A stretch of DNA of 64,000 bases, taken from assembly GCA_010093485.1 (NCBI GenBank), contig MU001498.1, forward strand, positions 1,187,423 through 1,251,422. Direction: 5' to 3'. Under the pieces are notes generated by a model that saw only the letters and a list, made by a program, of their open reading frames with translations, searched no databases and was not told the DNA's origin. A program made the translations under genes and the position numbers. Numbering within the stretch: position 1 is the first letter of the stretch; each line of letters starts with the position of its first letter. The stretch comes from Karstenula rhodostoma CBS 690.94. Taxonomy: Eukaryota > Ascomycota > Dothideomycetes > Pleosporales > Didymosphaeriaceae. This document shows positions 1-11,396 of this stretch, piece by piece.

Positions 1-3000
1 AGTAATGGTTGATACAGTCTTTGTATGTTCTGCTGGTGCCAGCTTCCTTATACAATATCTCTGCTAGTTTCCCCCACTTCTTCGCGTATTGATCTCTGTA
101 TTGTTGCACCATGATTCGATGTTCCTCTTCCGTGAAATCGTCTTCAGGTGGCTCATAGTGGAACGCAAAGATCCCTTGGCCAGGCTCTCGCTGAAAGTTG
201 GTGTCAATGAATCTCCGGCGCTGCACTTCGTATGCAGTCAGTTCGGATGGCACATCTGCTTCTTTCTCCGGATCAGCCATTGATCTCCTCGGTTCCTTCT
301 CGTGTTGCTCCCTCTCCAGTTCAGCGGTCCTCAGAGATTCCTGCATTGCAAGTTCGAGGTCGAGCTCGGTTGCCCATCGGTGACCTCGGCGGCCAGTGGT
401 GGGTGGTGGGTTATCTAGGATCGGGCCCATTACAGATGTCTCGATCCCTGGAGTTGTAGCCTGTGCACTCGGCTCGGCAGATACTGGTCGCTCGTGGCCG
501 TCCGTGTCATTCAACCGATCAAGATTGCGAACACGGATACGCCATTGTCGATACATTGCGGCGTAGTTTTCCAACTGTTCATCAGCATCAAGCTCCGGCT
601 CAATGTTCTCTCTCAGCTTGTTACGAATGGCAAGCATGACGGATTCGGACATACGAGGGCCTTCCAATTCGGAGATCGGCGTTGGCGGTCCAGAACCAAG
701 GAACGGAAGGGAACTAAGATCTGGGACATCCTCCAGTTCATCACTCGTACCGCGACGCAAACGAAGTGCCCGTGTTGCTGGAGCCAGTTGCTTTTCTTCT
801 TCCTCGTGCTTGTATTCCATAGTCACATCTTCCGAATCCTCGGCTTTCGGTGTTGGGAGCTCGTTCAAATTACCTTCTGGCGGGGCGACTGGAGACGTCC
901 TGACCGAAGGTACAAAAGTCGGCGCTTCATCCGCAGGCTTGAGTTCTTCTTCCGGAAGATGGTCGGCGGTCAGGCTTGCCAACAAAATTATCTCTTGTAG
1001 TGGAGTTGTAGCGCGCAAATGAGGTGCGCTAAGATCTATTCGCTTTGATTCTAGCAAAGCCTTTTCGCGATTGTACTTGGCTTCTGACTCCGCAAAATCA
1101 TCTTCGTCGAGATCAAGATCATCATCTGAGTCCTGCAAGACTTCAGGACCTGAAGATGCAGCCGATATAGGCGGTTTTTCAGGAACCGAAGGCGCCTCTG
1201 CCATTGATACGTTGGAGAAGCGTCGCGTTTCGATTGATGTGGGTTTCGGTGAGATAGCTCTGCGATAATCCCCGGATGCTCTCCGGTCACGAGCCATTTC
1301 AGATTCCATTGAGGGTCGAGTGATGGAAGGTGAAACCGACTTGGCCTTCTCTGCACGCTGAGACTCTGGTGCAGAAATGCTCGCTTCCAGCTTAGGAGCC
1401 TTAGGAGCCGTGCCAAAGGCCCGATCGCGATCTTCGGCAGGATATTCACGCTTCAAGGGGATTGTCGTACGATTATTCAAGTTCAGGCCTGGTCTCACCC
1501 ACTGCATGCTCTTGGGTGGCCCATTCAGAGGCATACGCGGAGCCTGAAAGCCAGGGCGATCGGAAGGTGGGTACATCGGCGGTCGTGCAGCCATTGGATT
1601 CCCTCGGTCAGCTTTCGGCCCAGTTGGAATATTCGCAGGAAGACTCTTTGGAGACGTGTTGTTCAACATCATAGACGCACCACTTCCGCTGCCGCTGCGA
1701 GAGCCCATGGCTGGTTGTATGGCGCTTGGAGACGGGTCACGCGGATTATTCACGTAAGGGAGACGAGCTGGTCTAGGGAAAGAAGGCGATACGTTGGCTC
1801 TCAGAGCTGCTTGTGGTCCAGTGGGAGGAGCTCGGGTCGTTGCTGCTGGGCCTGCGGGAGGTGAGTTCGCCAAATTTGGAGCATTACTGCCTACAGGAGC
1901 TAACGGTTTGGATTCCGCATTAGAAATTGAGGGGCCACTGTTGTTCGATACCGGTGGCATGAGAGAAGGGCGCGACTCAGTACGTGATGGCTCTGACGAG
2001 ACTGTCCTACTATCCTGCCCCTGGCCCAGACCTTGCATTTGAGACGGAGCATCTGGGGGTGGTCGCTCAGGAGCCCGGTCGGCTTTAGGTCCGGTGGGAG
2101 GTGCAGTCGATAACCCAACCGGTACGCTTGGTTTCGGGGCTACGGTGGTGGCGGGAGCCGTGACAGGAGCAGATGGCCCAGGCGCCAAAGGTGCAGCTTG
2201 TGCCGGTTTCGGAGGTTGTGATGCAGTCGCAGGCTTCGCATCGAGAAGTGGATTCCTCCAAACATTGGAGCCAAACGCAGGTACCGCAGCGGGAGGAGAC
2301 GATGCGCGCGGCGCGTAGCGTTCCCTGGAAGCTTCCGCACGACTTGCAAGGAGAAGATCGTCTCGTCCAGGTTCGCGCCTGGCATCCTTGTTGCCTAGCG
2401 CCTCTGTTGCGATTGAAGCACGTCTCGAGTAGGAATCCATGGATGGTCCATGTCGGTCAGCAGGCGAGTGGTGCGGAACTGCGCTCGTAGGTGTACCAGG
2501 AAGATGCCGTGTGTCAAGGGTGGCGCTTCCGCGGTGCGTATCAAGCGCCCGCGGTCCTGGTTTTGCACCCGCCGGACCAATGTAAGAGTCGTACTCCCTC
2601 GGTACGAATCTGCGGTCGTCGCGTTCTCTCCGGTCAAAATCTCGATCACGCTCATCACGCGGATCTCGGTCTCGCCGTACAGGATCCCTTGAGCGGCTTC
2701 GCGGTCGATATGATCGATCAGGCATGCGATCACGTGCGTCGTGATGCCGATCCCTGTCATCTGCATACATTGGCCTGCCTCGCCCTCGACCCTCGCCGTG
2801 GAAGTCTCGCCCACCTCTTCCACGTGCAAACGCACTGCCTCTATAAGATGAGCCAGTAGTAATTGGAGGGTCTGAATACGTTGAACCTGCCGACGGTGGC
2901 CCATCTCGAGAATTGCGCCTGGCGCGGCTTATGTCGAGATCACGGGAGGGAAAGTCTCGTTGATCGCGGGTGTCTCGTACATCCCTCACCGGCGAGCGTC

Positions 3001-3415
3001 TAGGCGGAGATGGTCGCCTGTCTCGTCGGTCGCGGTCGAAGTCCCGGTCGCGGTCTCGATCTGCCGCCCGCCAGGAATTGTGCGGTGGGTGCGGGTGCGG
3101 GACGCTCGAGAGCGGCGGTGCATCACGTAGTGATGGCCTCTCTCCACGGCCCGCGAAGCCTCCTCCTCTGCCGTCGCGCGGCGCAGAGGGTGCCCCAGAG
3201 AGTCCTCCAGTCGGTGGCGCTCGCGGGGCATTTTCGAGGGATTTGGGACCGCGCGGCGTGTCCCTCGGGGGGAAGGCGCTAGAATCTGCGTTCGATCGTG
3301 CGCCATCATCGTTTGATCTAGGGGGGTATGTGCTTCCGTATGTAGATTGTCTCCTGTCGCGGAACGGCGACCTGTCGCGAACGTATCGGCTGTCGGGGTA
3401 TCTCGAGGACGACAT
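1..3415 (-). CDS. snt1: Snt1-like SANT-domain corepressor subunit (partial, C-terminus off the window)
   Basis: Read on the minus strand there is one uninterrupted frame from the ATG at 3415-3413 to the left edge, at least 1,138 residues with no stop. The N-terminus (MSSSRYPDSRYVRDRSPF) leads into a long Arg/Asp/Pro-rich low-complexity region, then a Pro/Ser-rich region, an acidic stretch (DSDDDLDLDEDD), a motif reading GPPTPISELEGP and a charged helical stretch. At about residue 1094 a SANT/Myb domain begins (FTEEEHRIMVQQYRDQY, KKWGKLAEIL, TYKDCINHY) and is cut by the edge. Snt1 scaffolds the Set3 histone deacetylase complex, the fungal counterpart of SMRT/NCoR, in the nucleus. The start is the first Met after an in-frame stop at 3530. 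The gene is divergent from deoxyhypusine synthase. Assignment rests on architecture and the SANT signature; another SANT-domain corepressor is the alternative. Confidence 0.78.
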   Translation of the reverse strand, partial: MSSSRYPDSRYVRDRSPFRDRRQSTYGSTYPPRSNDDGARSNADSSAFPPRDTPRGPKSLENAPRAPPTGGLSGAPSAPRDGRGGGFAGRGERPSLRDAPPLSSVPHPHPPHNSWRAADRDRDRDFDRDRRDRRPSPPRRSPVRDVRDTRDQRDFPSRDLDISRARRNSRDGPPSAGSTYSDPPITTGSSYRGSAFARGRGGRDFHGEGRGRGRPMYADDRDRHHDARDRMPDRSYRPRSRSRDPVRRDRDPRDERDRDFDRRERDDRRFVPREYDSYIGPAGAKPGPRALDTHRGSATLDTRHLPGTPTSAVPHHSPADRHGPSMDSYSRRASIATEALGNKDARREPGRDDLLLASRAEASRERYAPRASSPPAAVPAFGSNVWRNPLLDAKPATASQPPKPAQAAPLAPGPSAPVTAPATTVAPKPSVPVGLSTAPPTGPKADRAPERPPPDAPSQMQGLGQGQDSRTVSSEPSRTESRPSLMPPVSNNSGPSISNAESKPLAPVGSNAPNLANSPPAGPAATTRAPPTGPQAALRANVSPSFPRPARLPYVNNPRDPSPSAIQPAMGSRSGSGSGASMMLNNTSPKSLPANIPTGPKADRGNPMAARPPMYPPSDRPGFQAPRMPLNGPPKSMQWVRPGLNLNNRTTIPLKREYPAEDRDRAFGTAPKAPKLEASISAPESQRAEKAKSVSPSITRPSMESEMARDRRASGDYRRAISPKPTSIETRRFSNVSMAEAPSVPEKPPISAASSGPEVLQDSDDDLDLDEDDFAESEAKYNREKALLESKRIDLSAPHLRATTPLQEIILLASLTADHLPEEELKPADEAPTFVPSVRTSPVAPPEGNLNELPTPKAEDSEDVTMEYKHEEEEKQLAPATRALRLRRGTSDELEDVPDLSSLPFLGSGPPTPISELEGPRMSESVMLAIRNKLRENIEPELDADEQLENYAAMYRQWRIRVRNLDRLNDTDGHERPVSAEPSAQATTPGIETSVMGPILDNPPPTTGRRGHRWATELDLELAMQESLRTAELEREQHEKEPRRSMADPEKEADVPSELTAYEVQRRRFIDTNFQREPGQGIFAFHYEPPEDDFTEEEHRIMVQQYRDQYAKKWGKLAEILYKEAGTSRTYKDCINHY

Positions 3416-4866
3416 GAGAGCGGGCTGAGAGGGTCGTGCGTGTTCTCGCGGAGCTGAACATGGACTCGGGTGTCGCACAGTGGGTCCCTGGAGCTGCAGA
3501 CGTGGTATCCCAGAGTGTAAGCTGTGAGGTTATGGCCTTTCACAGCAGCGGACAGGGTAGTTGGGCAACGATAGCAATGCGAGGGCGTCTTGCGAGGCCG
3601 CAATTTTGGCGCCAATGGGGGATAGCTGTAGAGCCAAAGGGCCAGAAGGATGGTAGCGACGAGACGATCTTGGGATTGTGCGGAGACTGAGCCAGAGATG
3701 CAAAGACCCAGTGTCGAGGTGACAGGTCGCGACCCGTGGACGGGCCAAGCACGCAGCGCGTGGTGGGTGACTAGTCGGAACGGGACAAGTGCAGGGTGGG
3801 TAGCGCGCAACCTTGGAAGGCAAGAGCGGGTCCGTGCTCAGATCACAGGCGAGAAGTGACGATACGGCGACTTCGCAAACGGGAGCCAGGAAGGACTCGG
3901 CTGCCTCGATACTAGGGGTAAGAAATCGCCGAGAGGTGCGTCCGACGGTCCTGGAGACTAGAGGGGTTCGGCACGCAGCAAGGGGACACTGGAAGCGGAT
4001 CCGGGCGCAGGCCGTTGACGTGGCGCTGCTATTTCTTCGAGAAGGGGCGTGTACGCACAGAGGAGCTGGTTGAGAGGGAAGACGGGGGACGGAAGGGCCA
4101 GGTCGAGTGAAAGGAGAGGTCAGCGGGGCGGGGCCGCTCCACGCATCGTTGGTGTCGTTGTTCGGGCGTCCGCAAGTGAGGAGGGCAATGAGGAAATGAA
4201 GGAGACGTCAGGGCACGAGAACGAACGCACTGGGAGCCCGCACTGACACGATGCGCTGTGGCTCCAGCCGGCATGTTCACTGCGCGCCCCTCTCCTAACC
4301 AAGCAGGGATGGGGTCCCGGAAGGGCGGGCATGGCGCAACCTGAGTGGACAGGAATCGTGAATTCGATCTCGAACGGGGATCCCTGCATGTTGCTTAACG
4401 CTGAAACGGCGTCAGGTTTCGGTACGGTACCTTCTCCCATGCGGGTGGCAGCATGGGCAGAGGCGTGCAGAAGTGGTGTGCGGACGACGGGCGGCGCGCG
4501 GTGCATGGGCAGAGCAGCGCTGCTCCGTCGCTGCGGGCCACGGGGGGAGTCTTTGCTGCTTCTCAACGTCAACAACGTCCAGCGGTCGCGGGCTGTGGCT
4601 GGCCTTTTCTGTGGATCGACCGTCTCCCGAAGAGGCTAGACATGATATGTGGGGGTGACGCCAGGGCTCCTCAAATTCTGCGAGGCGCACGCGCACCGAA
4701 AAATACTGTACACACACAGTAGACGGCAAAGAGACCCTTATACACACGACACGGCACACGACACACCTGGCTGCGCGACGCGGTAAATACAGTCAGTCAT
4801 CGTATCCCGCAGGGCAGAGAGGCCCTTGAGCACTGCTCCACAACCACCGCACGCAACCCCCCGAAC
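3416..4866. promoter_or_regulatory. Divergent intergenic region between snt1 and deoxyhypusine synthase
   Basis: About 1.45 kb separates two divergent starts, so it should hold both promoters and 5' leaders. Several short open frames occur on both strands, but none has recognisable composition or domain and they overlap each other. I see no RNA gene or repeat. The last 130 bases before the plus-strand ATG are rich in CA/AC runs (around 4710-4770). No convincing TATA box was found. Confidence 0.5.
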
Positions 4867-6089
4867 ATGTCTCCGGCCAATCAGGCCCCTCCGTCGAACG
4901 CGACCGACGCAGTCCTCAGGCCGTCCGAGCCCGTGCCCGCAGACGCCAGGGAGGTGCAGGGCATCGAGTTCAACGACTATGCGCAGCGCAGCATCACCGT
5001 CGAGGAGCTGATGGGGGGATATGCGCGCATGGGCTTCCAGGCAACTGCCATCGGCGAGGCGGTGCGGATAGTCAATGACATGGTGAGCATGAAGATCCTG
5101 GTCGCCGTGGGTGCTCGGGCTGCGGGCGCTTCCCGGCTCAGCCCTTGCGAAACACTTTAGCCGGAAAGGGCATGCCTAAGCCAGCCTTGGTAATGCGCCT
5201 AATGTTTCTATTCTAACCGTGACAGCGCACGTGGAAGGACACTGAAACAGGCGACGGCACGACCATCTTTCTGGGCTACACGTCCAACCTGATCTCCTCG
5301 GGCCTCAGGGAGACGCTGCGCTACCTGGTACAGCACAAGCACGTCTCTGCAATCGTCACAACAGCCGGCGGTGTGGAGGAGGACTTCATCAAATGTCTAG
5401 GGCCAACCTACCTGGGCGCTTTCTCGACGCCTGGCGCCAGTCTGCGCGCAAAGGGGCTGAACCGGATAGGCAACTTGTTGGTGCCCAACAACAACTACTG
5501 TGCGTTTGAAGACTGGGTCCTGCCCATCCTCGACAAGATGCTGGTGGAGCAGGAGGAGAGCAAGAAGACCGACGAGCCGATGCACTGGACGCCGAGCAAG
5601 GTCATCAGTCGGCTTGGCAAGGAGATCAACGACGAGCGCTCCGTATACTACTGGGCGTGGAAGAACGACATTCCCGTCTTCTGTCCAGCACTAACCGACG
5701 GCAGCCTCGGCGACATGCTCTACTTCCACACATTCAAGTCATCTCCCGAGCAGCTGCGCATAGACATTGTAGAGGACATCCGCAAGATCAACACCGTCGC
5801 GGTACGGGCGAAGAGGACCGGCATGATCATCCTTGGCGGGGGCATTGTCAAGCATCACATCGCCAACGCGAACTTGATGCGGAACGGCGCGGAGAGTGCC
5901 GTCTACATCAACACGGCGCAGGAGTTTGACGGAAGCGATGCGGGAGCGCGGCCAGACGAGGCAGTTAGCTGGGGGAAGATCAAGGCCGACGGCGACAGCG
6001 TCAAAGTGTACGCGGAGGCGACAGTTGCGTTTCCGTTGATCGTTGCAGCTACGTTCGCGAAGGGAAGACCAGACAGCGGAGACTCGTGA
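4867..6089 (+). CDS. Deoxyhypusine synthase
   Basis: Joined exons 4867-5082 and 5226-6089 give 359 residues, near the 369 of the human enzyme. The enzyme uses NAD and spermidine to turn one lysine of eIF5A into deoxyhypusine, the first step of hypusine formation, in the cytosol. Family blocks in order: GFQAT near the end of exon 1, [84 protein letters not shown] and WGKIKAD. Lys323 in WGK corresponds to the catalytic lysine that forms the imine intermediate (Lys329 in human). The intron is 143 bp, phase 0, with donor GTGAGC, branch CTAAC at 5213-5217 and acceptor AG at 5225. Reading through without splicing meets a stop, so the intron is needed. No odd features; a functional housekeeping gene. 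Confidence 0.97.
5083..5225 (+). other. Intron of the deoxyhypusine synthase gene
   Basis: Donor GTGAGC, branch-like CTAAC at 5213-5217, acceptor CAG at 5223-5225. Removing it joins ...RIVNDM to RTWKDTE in frame and restores the family alignment. Confidence 0.93.
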
Positions 6090-7069
6090 TAGCCAGCCCA
6101 ATGCAATATCCGAGTATGGGGCAGCTCCGGCGGAAGGACAAGACTCCAAGTTGACGACTGTATCGCGTGCTCCGTCTCCATGTTGTGCTTTGCGCAGATG
6201 CATCTGCCACGCCATCCAGCAGCACCAGCACGAGTCGTGAGTGGAAGTGAGGTGCAGGTAGAGTCGGAAGAGCTACAGGGATGCGTGGCCGGTGTGTCTC
6301 CACAGTTGTAATCGACGCTCAATGCAGAGTAGCGCAAGTTGCAGCCTAGATTTGGGGTCGTGAGCGCGCAGGCGGAACAGCAAGCTGTGTGACTCAGGAG
6401 CTGGTGCCTGCGACATCTATGGAGCCAGAAGCAATGAGCTAGATTAGCGGACTAAGGACGAGGGCTCTCATGCGTGATGCGTGATGCGTGATGCGTGATG
6501 TCGATGTCGAGGGCGTGGGACGATCCCGCGGGACGGGCATGGGGAAGCGCTAATCACCCGCTCACTCACCGCCCGGCGGTATAAATGGTCCATAGCCAGG
6601 CAGCCCATGCACAAGCTCCAGCCTGGTACAGCAACGTGTAAGCCCAGCCACGCACGCCTCACTGCCGCAGACTCATCGTCGGGTCTGCGACTTTGCTTTT
6701 GCAGCCTGCCATAACCTTTGTACTTTGCCGTGTCCATTCCAAGTTTTGTCTTGTCCAAGCCTTGTATCGTGCTCGCTATAGAGCTCCCACCAGAGCTCCA
6801 CCGATAGGACCTTCTAATCACCACCACCGCTGTCGTCCACGTCCACGTCGCTACGCAGCCCACTCGAGCGCGACAGCGGATCCGGTGCAAGCCGGCCATC
6901 GTATTGCTCAACCTGGGCTGAGCCGGCGCATCCTGTCTTTGGACGCGCCCAGCGCAGTGCCTCTCTCACGTAGACCTGGTGATAGAGACGTACGTAGGGT
7001 TGCTCCCCTGGCGCGTGCCCGCGTGCCTTCACTTATACTTGCTGCCCAGTATATCCTACACTCGCAACT
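6090..7069. promoter_or_regulatory. Intergenic region with TATA-like box, upstream of the MATH/RING gene
   Basis: About 980 bp without a supported gene. It holds four tandem copies of ATGCGTG (6470-6497) and a TATA-like GGTATAAATGG at 6578-6588, followed by CT-rich sequence typical of fungal 5' leaders. The TATA box lies about 490 bp before the ATG at 7070, so a long leader is implied if it is used. Open frames here have no recognisable product. Confidence 0.45.
6470..6500. repeat. Tandem 7-mer ATGCGTG x4
   Basis: Four head-to-tail copies of ATGCGTG starting at 6470, plus ATG of a fifth, about 80 bp upstream of the TATA-like box. Either a slippage tract or clustered binding sites. Confidence 0.9.
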
Positions 7070-10000
7070 ATGAGCTCGACCGCCGTCCAACCGCCTCCCC
7101 CGCCCATTTCGTTCGCGCAACAACCGCCCTCGTCGCCGCCGCCCTTCTCAAGTCCACACCCGCCCGCCATGTCTTCGCCGCCGCCGCCGCCGACCCCGCA
7201 GCAGCAGCAGCCACAGCAGCAGCAACAACAACAGCAAAGCTCTGCGGACATAGATATGAGCACTTCCACCACATTGCCGCCCGCCGGCCAGCGCCATGAA
7301 CGGGAAGATGCAGACATGCGAGATGGCTCCACAAACGGTCTACAGCCGGACGCAAGCAACACGCCGCCCCACAACCAGACAAATAGCGTCGCTATAGAAG
7401 TCGCAGCTGTTTCAGCCGACGAAGACGCCATGGACACCACGTCCGACGACACGCAGGACCTGATTCTGCCAGTTGAGCCCACCACAATCACGCAATCCTC
7501 ACCCCCGCCGGCAGAGGTACCTGGCAACGACCAGGATTCCGAACATGCCACCAGCACTACTGTAAGTACCGAAGCTGTATTTCCTCATGTCACTCGAATA
7601 TATCTATCGCAAAGGGGGGGAACAACCCTATGCCAGAGCATACCACGTATTGCGGTGACGCACATCGAGGACAAACGCAATCTAACCAACGTACCTGCAG
7701 CCAAACGATGCTCCTGCGGAAGAGCCCCCAGCTCCACCAACGGACCTGCAACCGCCGCCTCCGCCTCCGCCCGTTGACACTGTCCAAACTGATACCGACT
7801 CGTCCGACGAGGATGGAGGTCAGCCATGGCATCCGATTGCCGAAGACACATCCGCACCCGATGAGGAGGAGCTGAAGGAGATCGAAGCAACCGCCGAATA
7901 TAGCGCGTTGGATCATGAGCATTGGGAAAAGAAGGCGTTTTCTCCCCTAGAAGATCCTGAATATACACCGGGTGAAAGCGGTCGCATAGAATGGCTCATC
8001 GAGAATTACAATGGCACGCGCGACAACCCCAACCGTGATCTGGTCATGAAGTCCAAACCGGTTACTATTGGTGGCCATCAATGGCAAATCAAATTTTACC
8101 CCAAAGGCAACGACTCCGATTACCTCAGTGTTTACGTAGAATGCCTCAGCGTTGGAAATGAGAAGAACAAAGACAGTGGAGAAGGTAGCGACGACAAACC
8201 AGAAGACGATGTGGAGGCAAGCATTGACGAGAGCGCTCACTCGGCAGCGACAGAGACACAGCACGTTCCTTTGCCTCTTCTCGATTCGAAAACAGTACCT
8301 AAAAGAAAAGGTGTTGCTGCACAGGTCTCTGTTGTCCTGTACAACCCTAGTGAGCCTCGTGTCAATTATTCGCGAACCTGCCTGCATCGATTCTGCACGA
8401 CATCGCCTGATTGGGGCTGGACACGCTTTCATGGACCACACTACGACATCCCCCATAGGATTCGAGGTCATCGACAAGCTCTTCTCAGGGATGACAAGCT
8501 GGCATTCACTGGCTACATACGTATCATTAATGACGAAACTGGCTGTCTCTGGGAACATCCTAGCTCAGATAACGTCTGGGACAGCTTCGCGATGACAGGG
8601 CTGCAATCGGTAGCGCTCCGGGACAACGGCGGCTCTCCAGACGGGAACATCGTCTCCGCCGTTATCTCTTGGCTGCTTTTCAAGCCTTTCAGGCAGTTCC
8701 TGTACAGCTTCAAGGGCCCTGACAGTGAGAAAGAGCCTTTTGCTCAACCTAAGCCGCTCATCGGAGCTTTCCAAAAGATACTGTACCTACTTAGGACTCA
8801 AGTCCAGCCTCGTGCGGGCTCAGTCGACCTGGGAGATATCGATGATGCGCTGGACTGGTATGGTCTCTCGGAACCGCTACACAAGTTCGACGTCGTGCAG
8901 GTATGGGAATGTCTCCGTACTAAGCTTGAGGACGAACTACGAGATACAACTTTTGCCAATATCCTCGAGGGTCTTTTTGGCCAAAAGCGCGATTACACAA
9001 AAGGCGTCTCCGGCTATCGAGCACCAGTGGTTGGTGTGGGTAGCATGCAAGAAGCCGTCAATCAGACTCCAGAGCTCACAAACTCCGATGGCAGTCTCCC
9101 TCAGCTCTTGACTGTTGAATTGGAACGGCAATTCTTCGACACCGCTTCCCGTTCTTACGTCAAAGTGCTCAACAAAGTGACACTAGATGATCACATCACC
9201 GTACGAGGCACGTCATATACGCTCTATGGCTTTATAGTTCATAAGCAGACCCTTCAATCATGCGTCTACCAAACAATACTTCGGCCTGAGGGACCCGGCT
9301 CCAGATGGTACCACTATTCCGATAGCCGAGATGGGAATAAGGTCACCTGCTTGACACAACGACAAGCTGTTATAGCGCATGAAGGCCAGGATGCTACCGC
9401 TCGCACAACAGGTAGTGATGGTATCGCTTACATCGCGATGTATATACGCGACAACCTAGCACAGTTTGCTTTTAAGTCCCAATCTGAGTCCGAACAGTGG
9501 GAAGTTCCGGAATGGATACCCCGAGAGCTTGAGAGGCAGAAGCTTGCTGAGCAACTTCCTCCAATCCCGCTCCCGACAGACGATCCCAGAGCAGCTCTAG
9601 CTACCGAAGTGGAGAAAATTGATGCGGAAACGGTGGACATTGAGGAACGCGAATTCCAAGTTATAGATTCTCAGGTCTTTCTACAACACGAAGGTCCAGG
9701 TTTCTTCAACGCGTTCGACCAAAAGTGGCGATCCGACAGGTCTGATTTGATGGCTTCAATAATACTCAAGATGACCGATAAGTGCGAGGACGTCCGCGAA
9801 AAGATCGCTGCCATTTTCAAGGACGTCAAGAGCATTCAGGATCCAAGGCAAGTCAAATTTTGGTTCGTTGACACACATCAAGGTTCTTTTGCGCACCCTC
9901 TGCTAGTGGGCACGGGCAAAATTGAATATTCCAGCGGCAGCTACAATCGCTTCGCTGAGAATGTCCAAGATTGGAAATTGGAGAATGCATCCGGGGATTG

Positions 10001-11396
10001 GGCGTGCCGTCGGCTTTGGGTTCACGTTGTTCCCTTTGCGGACCTGCCTGAGCCCCCAAAAGAGCCTGTGCCCGCTCCTGAGGAGCCCGCGCAAGGTCCT
10101 CCTGAACAAGCCCAAAATTCTGAACAGGCTCTTACATCAGAAACACCTGAGAACGATGACGCTGCTGCCCCGGTAGTACAAGTCGAGCAGCCAGGTTCGC
10201 ATCCGGTTTCAGAAGACACACCTATGAGTGAGCCAGATGAGCCGGAACCGGAGCCGCCGCAGACCAACTCGCCTCCTTCAGACGTTGAACCACCAGCTTC
10301 TCCTACTAATGCAACTTCCGAGGTTGTTGACACTGCTATGGTCGAGGTAGATGCATCCACACCTCCAGATCCTCCCGTAGTTGATGTTGTCATTTCCAAT
10401 AATGCAAGCGACGATACAGAAATGGGTGGAACTCAAGATGGGGTTGCGCCGCTCCCGCCAGCACCAATTGACTTACCCGTGCCTCCGCCTGTTGATACAC
10501 AAGAACGGCTACGAACCCCTCCTCCTGCCGAAGCACCGCGGCCACGAACTCCAGAGCCTCCGCCTGATGAAATGTACTTTTTTGTCAAGTACTTTGATGC
10601 TGAGAAGCAGACTTTGACACCTAAAGGTTCCTTCATAGCTGCCAAGTCCGCGCGTCTCGATATCACAGTGCAAAAGTTGCTGGATCTGCCAGACACAAAA
10701 TTCGAATGGTGGGAAGAAGAAGACCTCGTTCAGGCCCGTTCCCTTCGACGGAACAAGTCCTTCACCTCCAACGACCTCCACAACGCTGCTACGATCATCT
10801 ACACGACCTCTCGCACCGATGAGCAGAAGAATACTCTTGCAGACCGCGCGGCCTTTGCGGACCTCCCGCAATACCTCCGGTTCCGCGCTAACGCTCGGAA
10901 TTTTCCATGGCGGATGAACGGCCACTTTACTTTCAACTACTTCTCATCACAGTATTACAAGGGCGAATATGTCAATGGCCACCGCCACGGCCATGGCAGC
11001 CGCATCTACCACTCCGGGGCTACGTACGAGGGCTCTTTCCGCCTCGGCCAACGCCATGGTCACGGCCTCTACACGTTCCAGAACGGGGACACATACGACG
11101 GAGACTGGGTTGCCAACCAGCAGCACGGTGCCGGCACGTTCGTGGAAGCGACAACAGGCAACACGTACACGGGCGGGTGGAAGAGCGACAAGAAGTTCGG
11201 CGAGGGCGTGACGCGTTGGAAGAGCGCGCAGGAGACGGAGCGTTTGTGCCGCATCTGCTGGGAAGAGGAGGCTGAGGCGGCGTTTTATGATTGCGGGCAT
11301 GTGGTTGCTTGCGTGCCGTGTGCAAGGCAGGTGGAGAATTGCCCGGTCTGTAGGAGAAGGGTATTGAGCGCTATGAAGCTTTACTATGTGGCATAG
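7070..11396 (+). CDS. MATH / USP-like (inactive) / MORN / RING protein ('MATH and UCH domain protein')
   Basis: Exons 7070-7561 and 7701-11396 encode 1,395 residues. Order of parts: Pro-rich and poly-Gln N-terminus (Gln run about residues 44-56); MATH domain about 258-449 (VTIGGHQWQIKFYPKGN); a ubiquitin-specific-protease fold about 457-755; Ubl-like linkers; a Pro/Glu-rich segment about 945-1120; three or four MORN repeats about 1248-1338 (YKGEYVNGHRHGHG, YEGSFRLGQRHGHG, YDGDWVANQQHGAG, YTGGWKSDKKFGEG); and a C3HC4 RING with Cys1347, 1350, 1362, His1364, Cys1368, 1371, 1378, 1381. Where USPs carry the Cys box it reads TGLQSVALRDN with no cysteine. The His-box region (about 670-693) reads SCVY in place of GHY. 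It therefore looks like a catalytically dead deubiquitinase fold joined to an E3-type RING. Substrates cannot be read from the sequence. Confidence 0.9.
7562..7700 (+). other. Intron of the MATH/RING gene
   Basis: 139 bp, phase 0, donor GTAAGT, branch-like CTAAC at 7682-7686, acceptor CAG at 7698-7700. The large second exon is open from 7701 onward, so the TTG at 7908 is an internal Leu, not a start. Confidence 0.9.

Noticed and set aside
1051..4280. Many open frames of 60-270 codons on both strands across the snt1 gene and its upstream region
   Set aside because: They are shadows of the long snt1 frame or low-complexity chance frames in GC-rich DNA; the snt1 frame itself lacks a stop in the window, which is why it is easy to miss.
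7908..11396. A start at the TTG at 7908 for the MATH/RING protein
   Set aside because: The frame is open upstream to 7701 and joins exon 1 across a canonical intron; TTG is Leu here.
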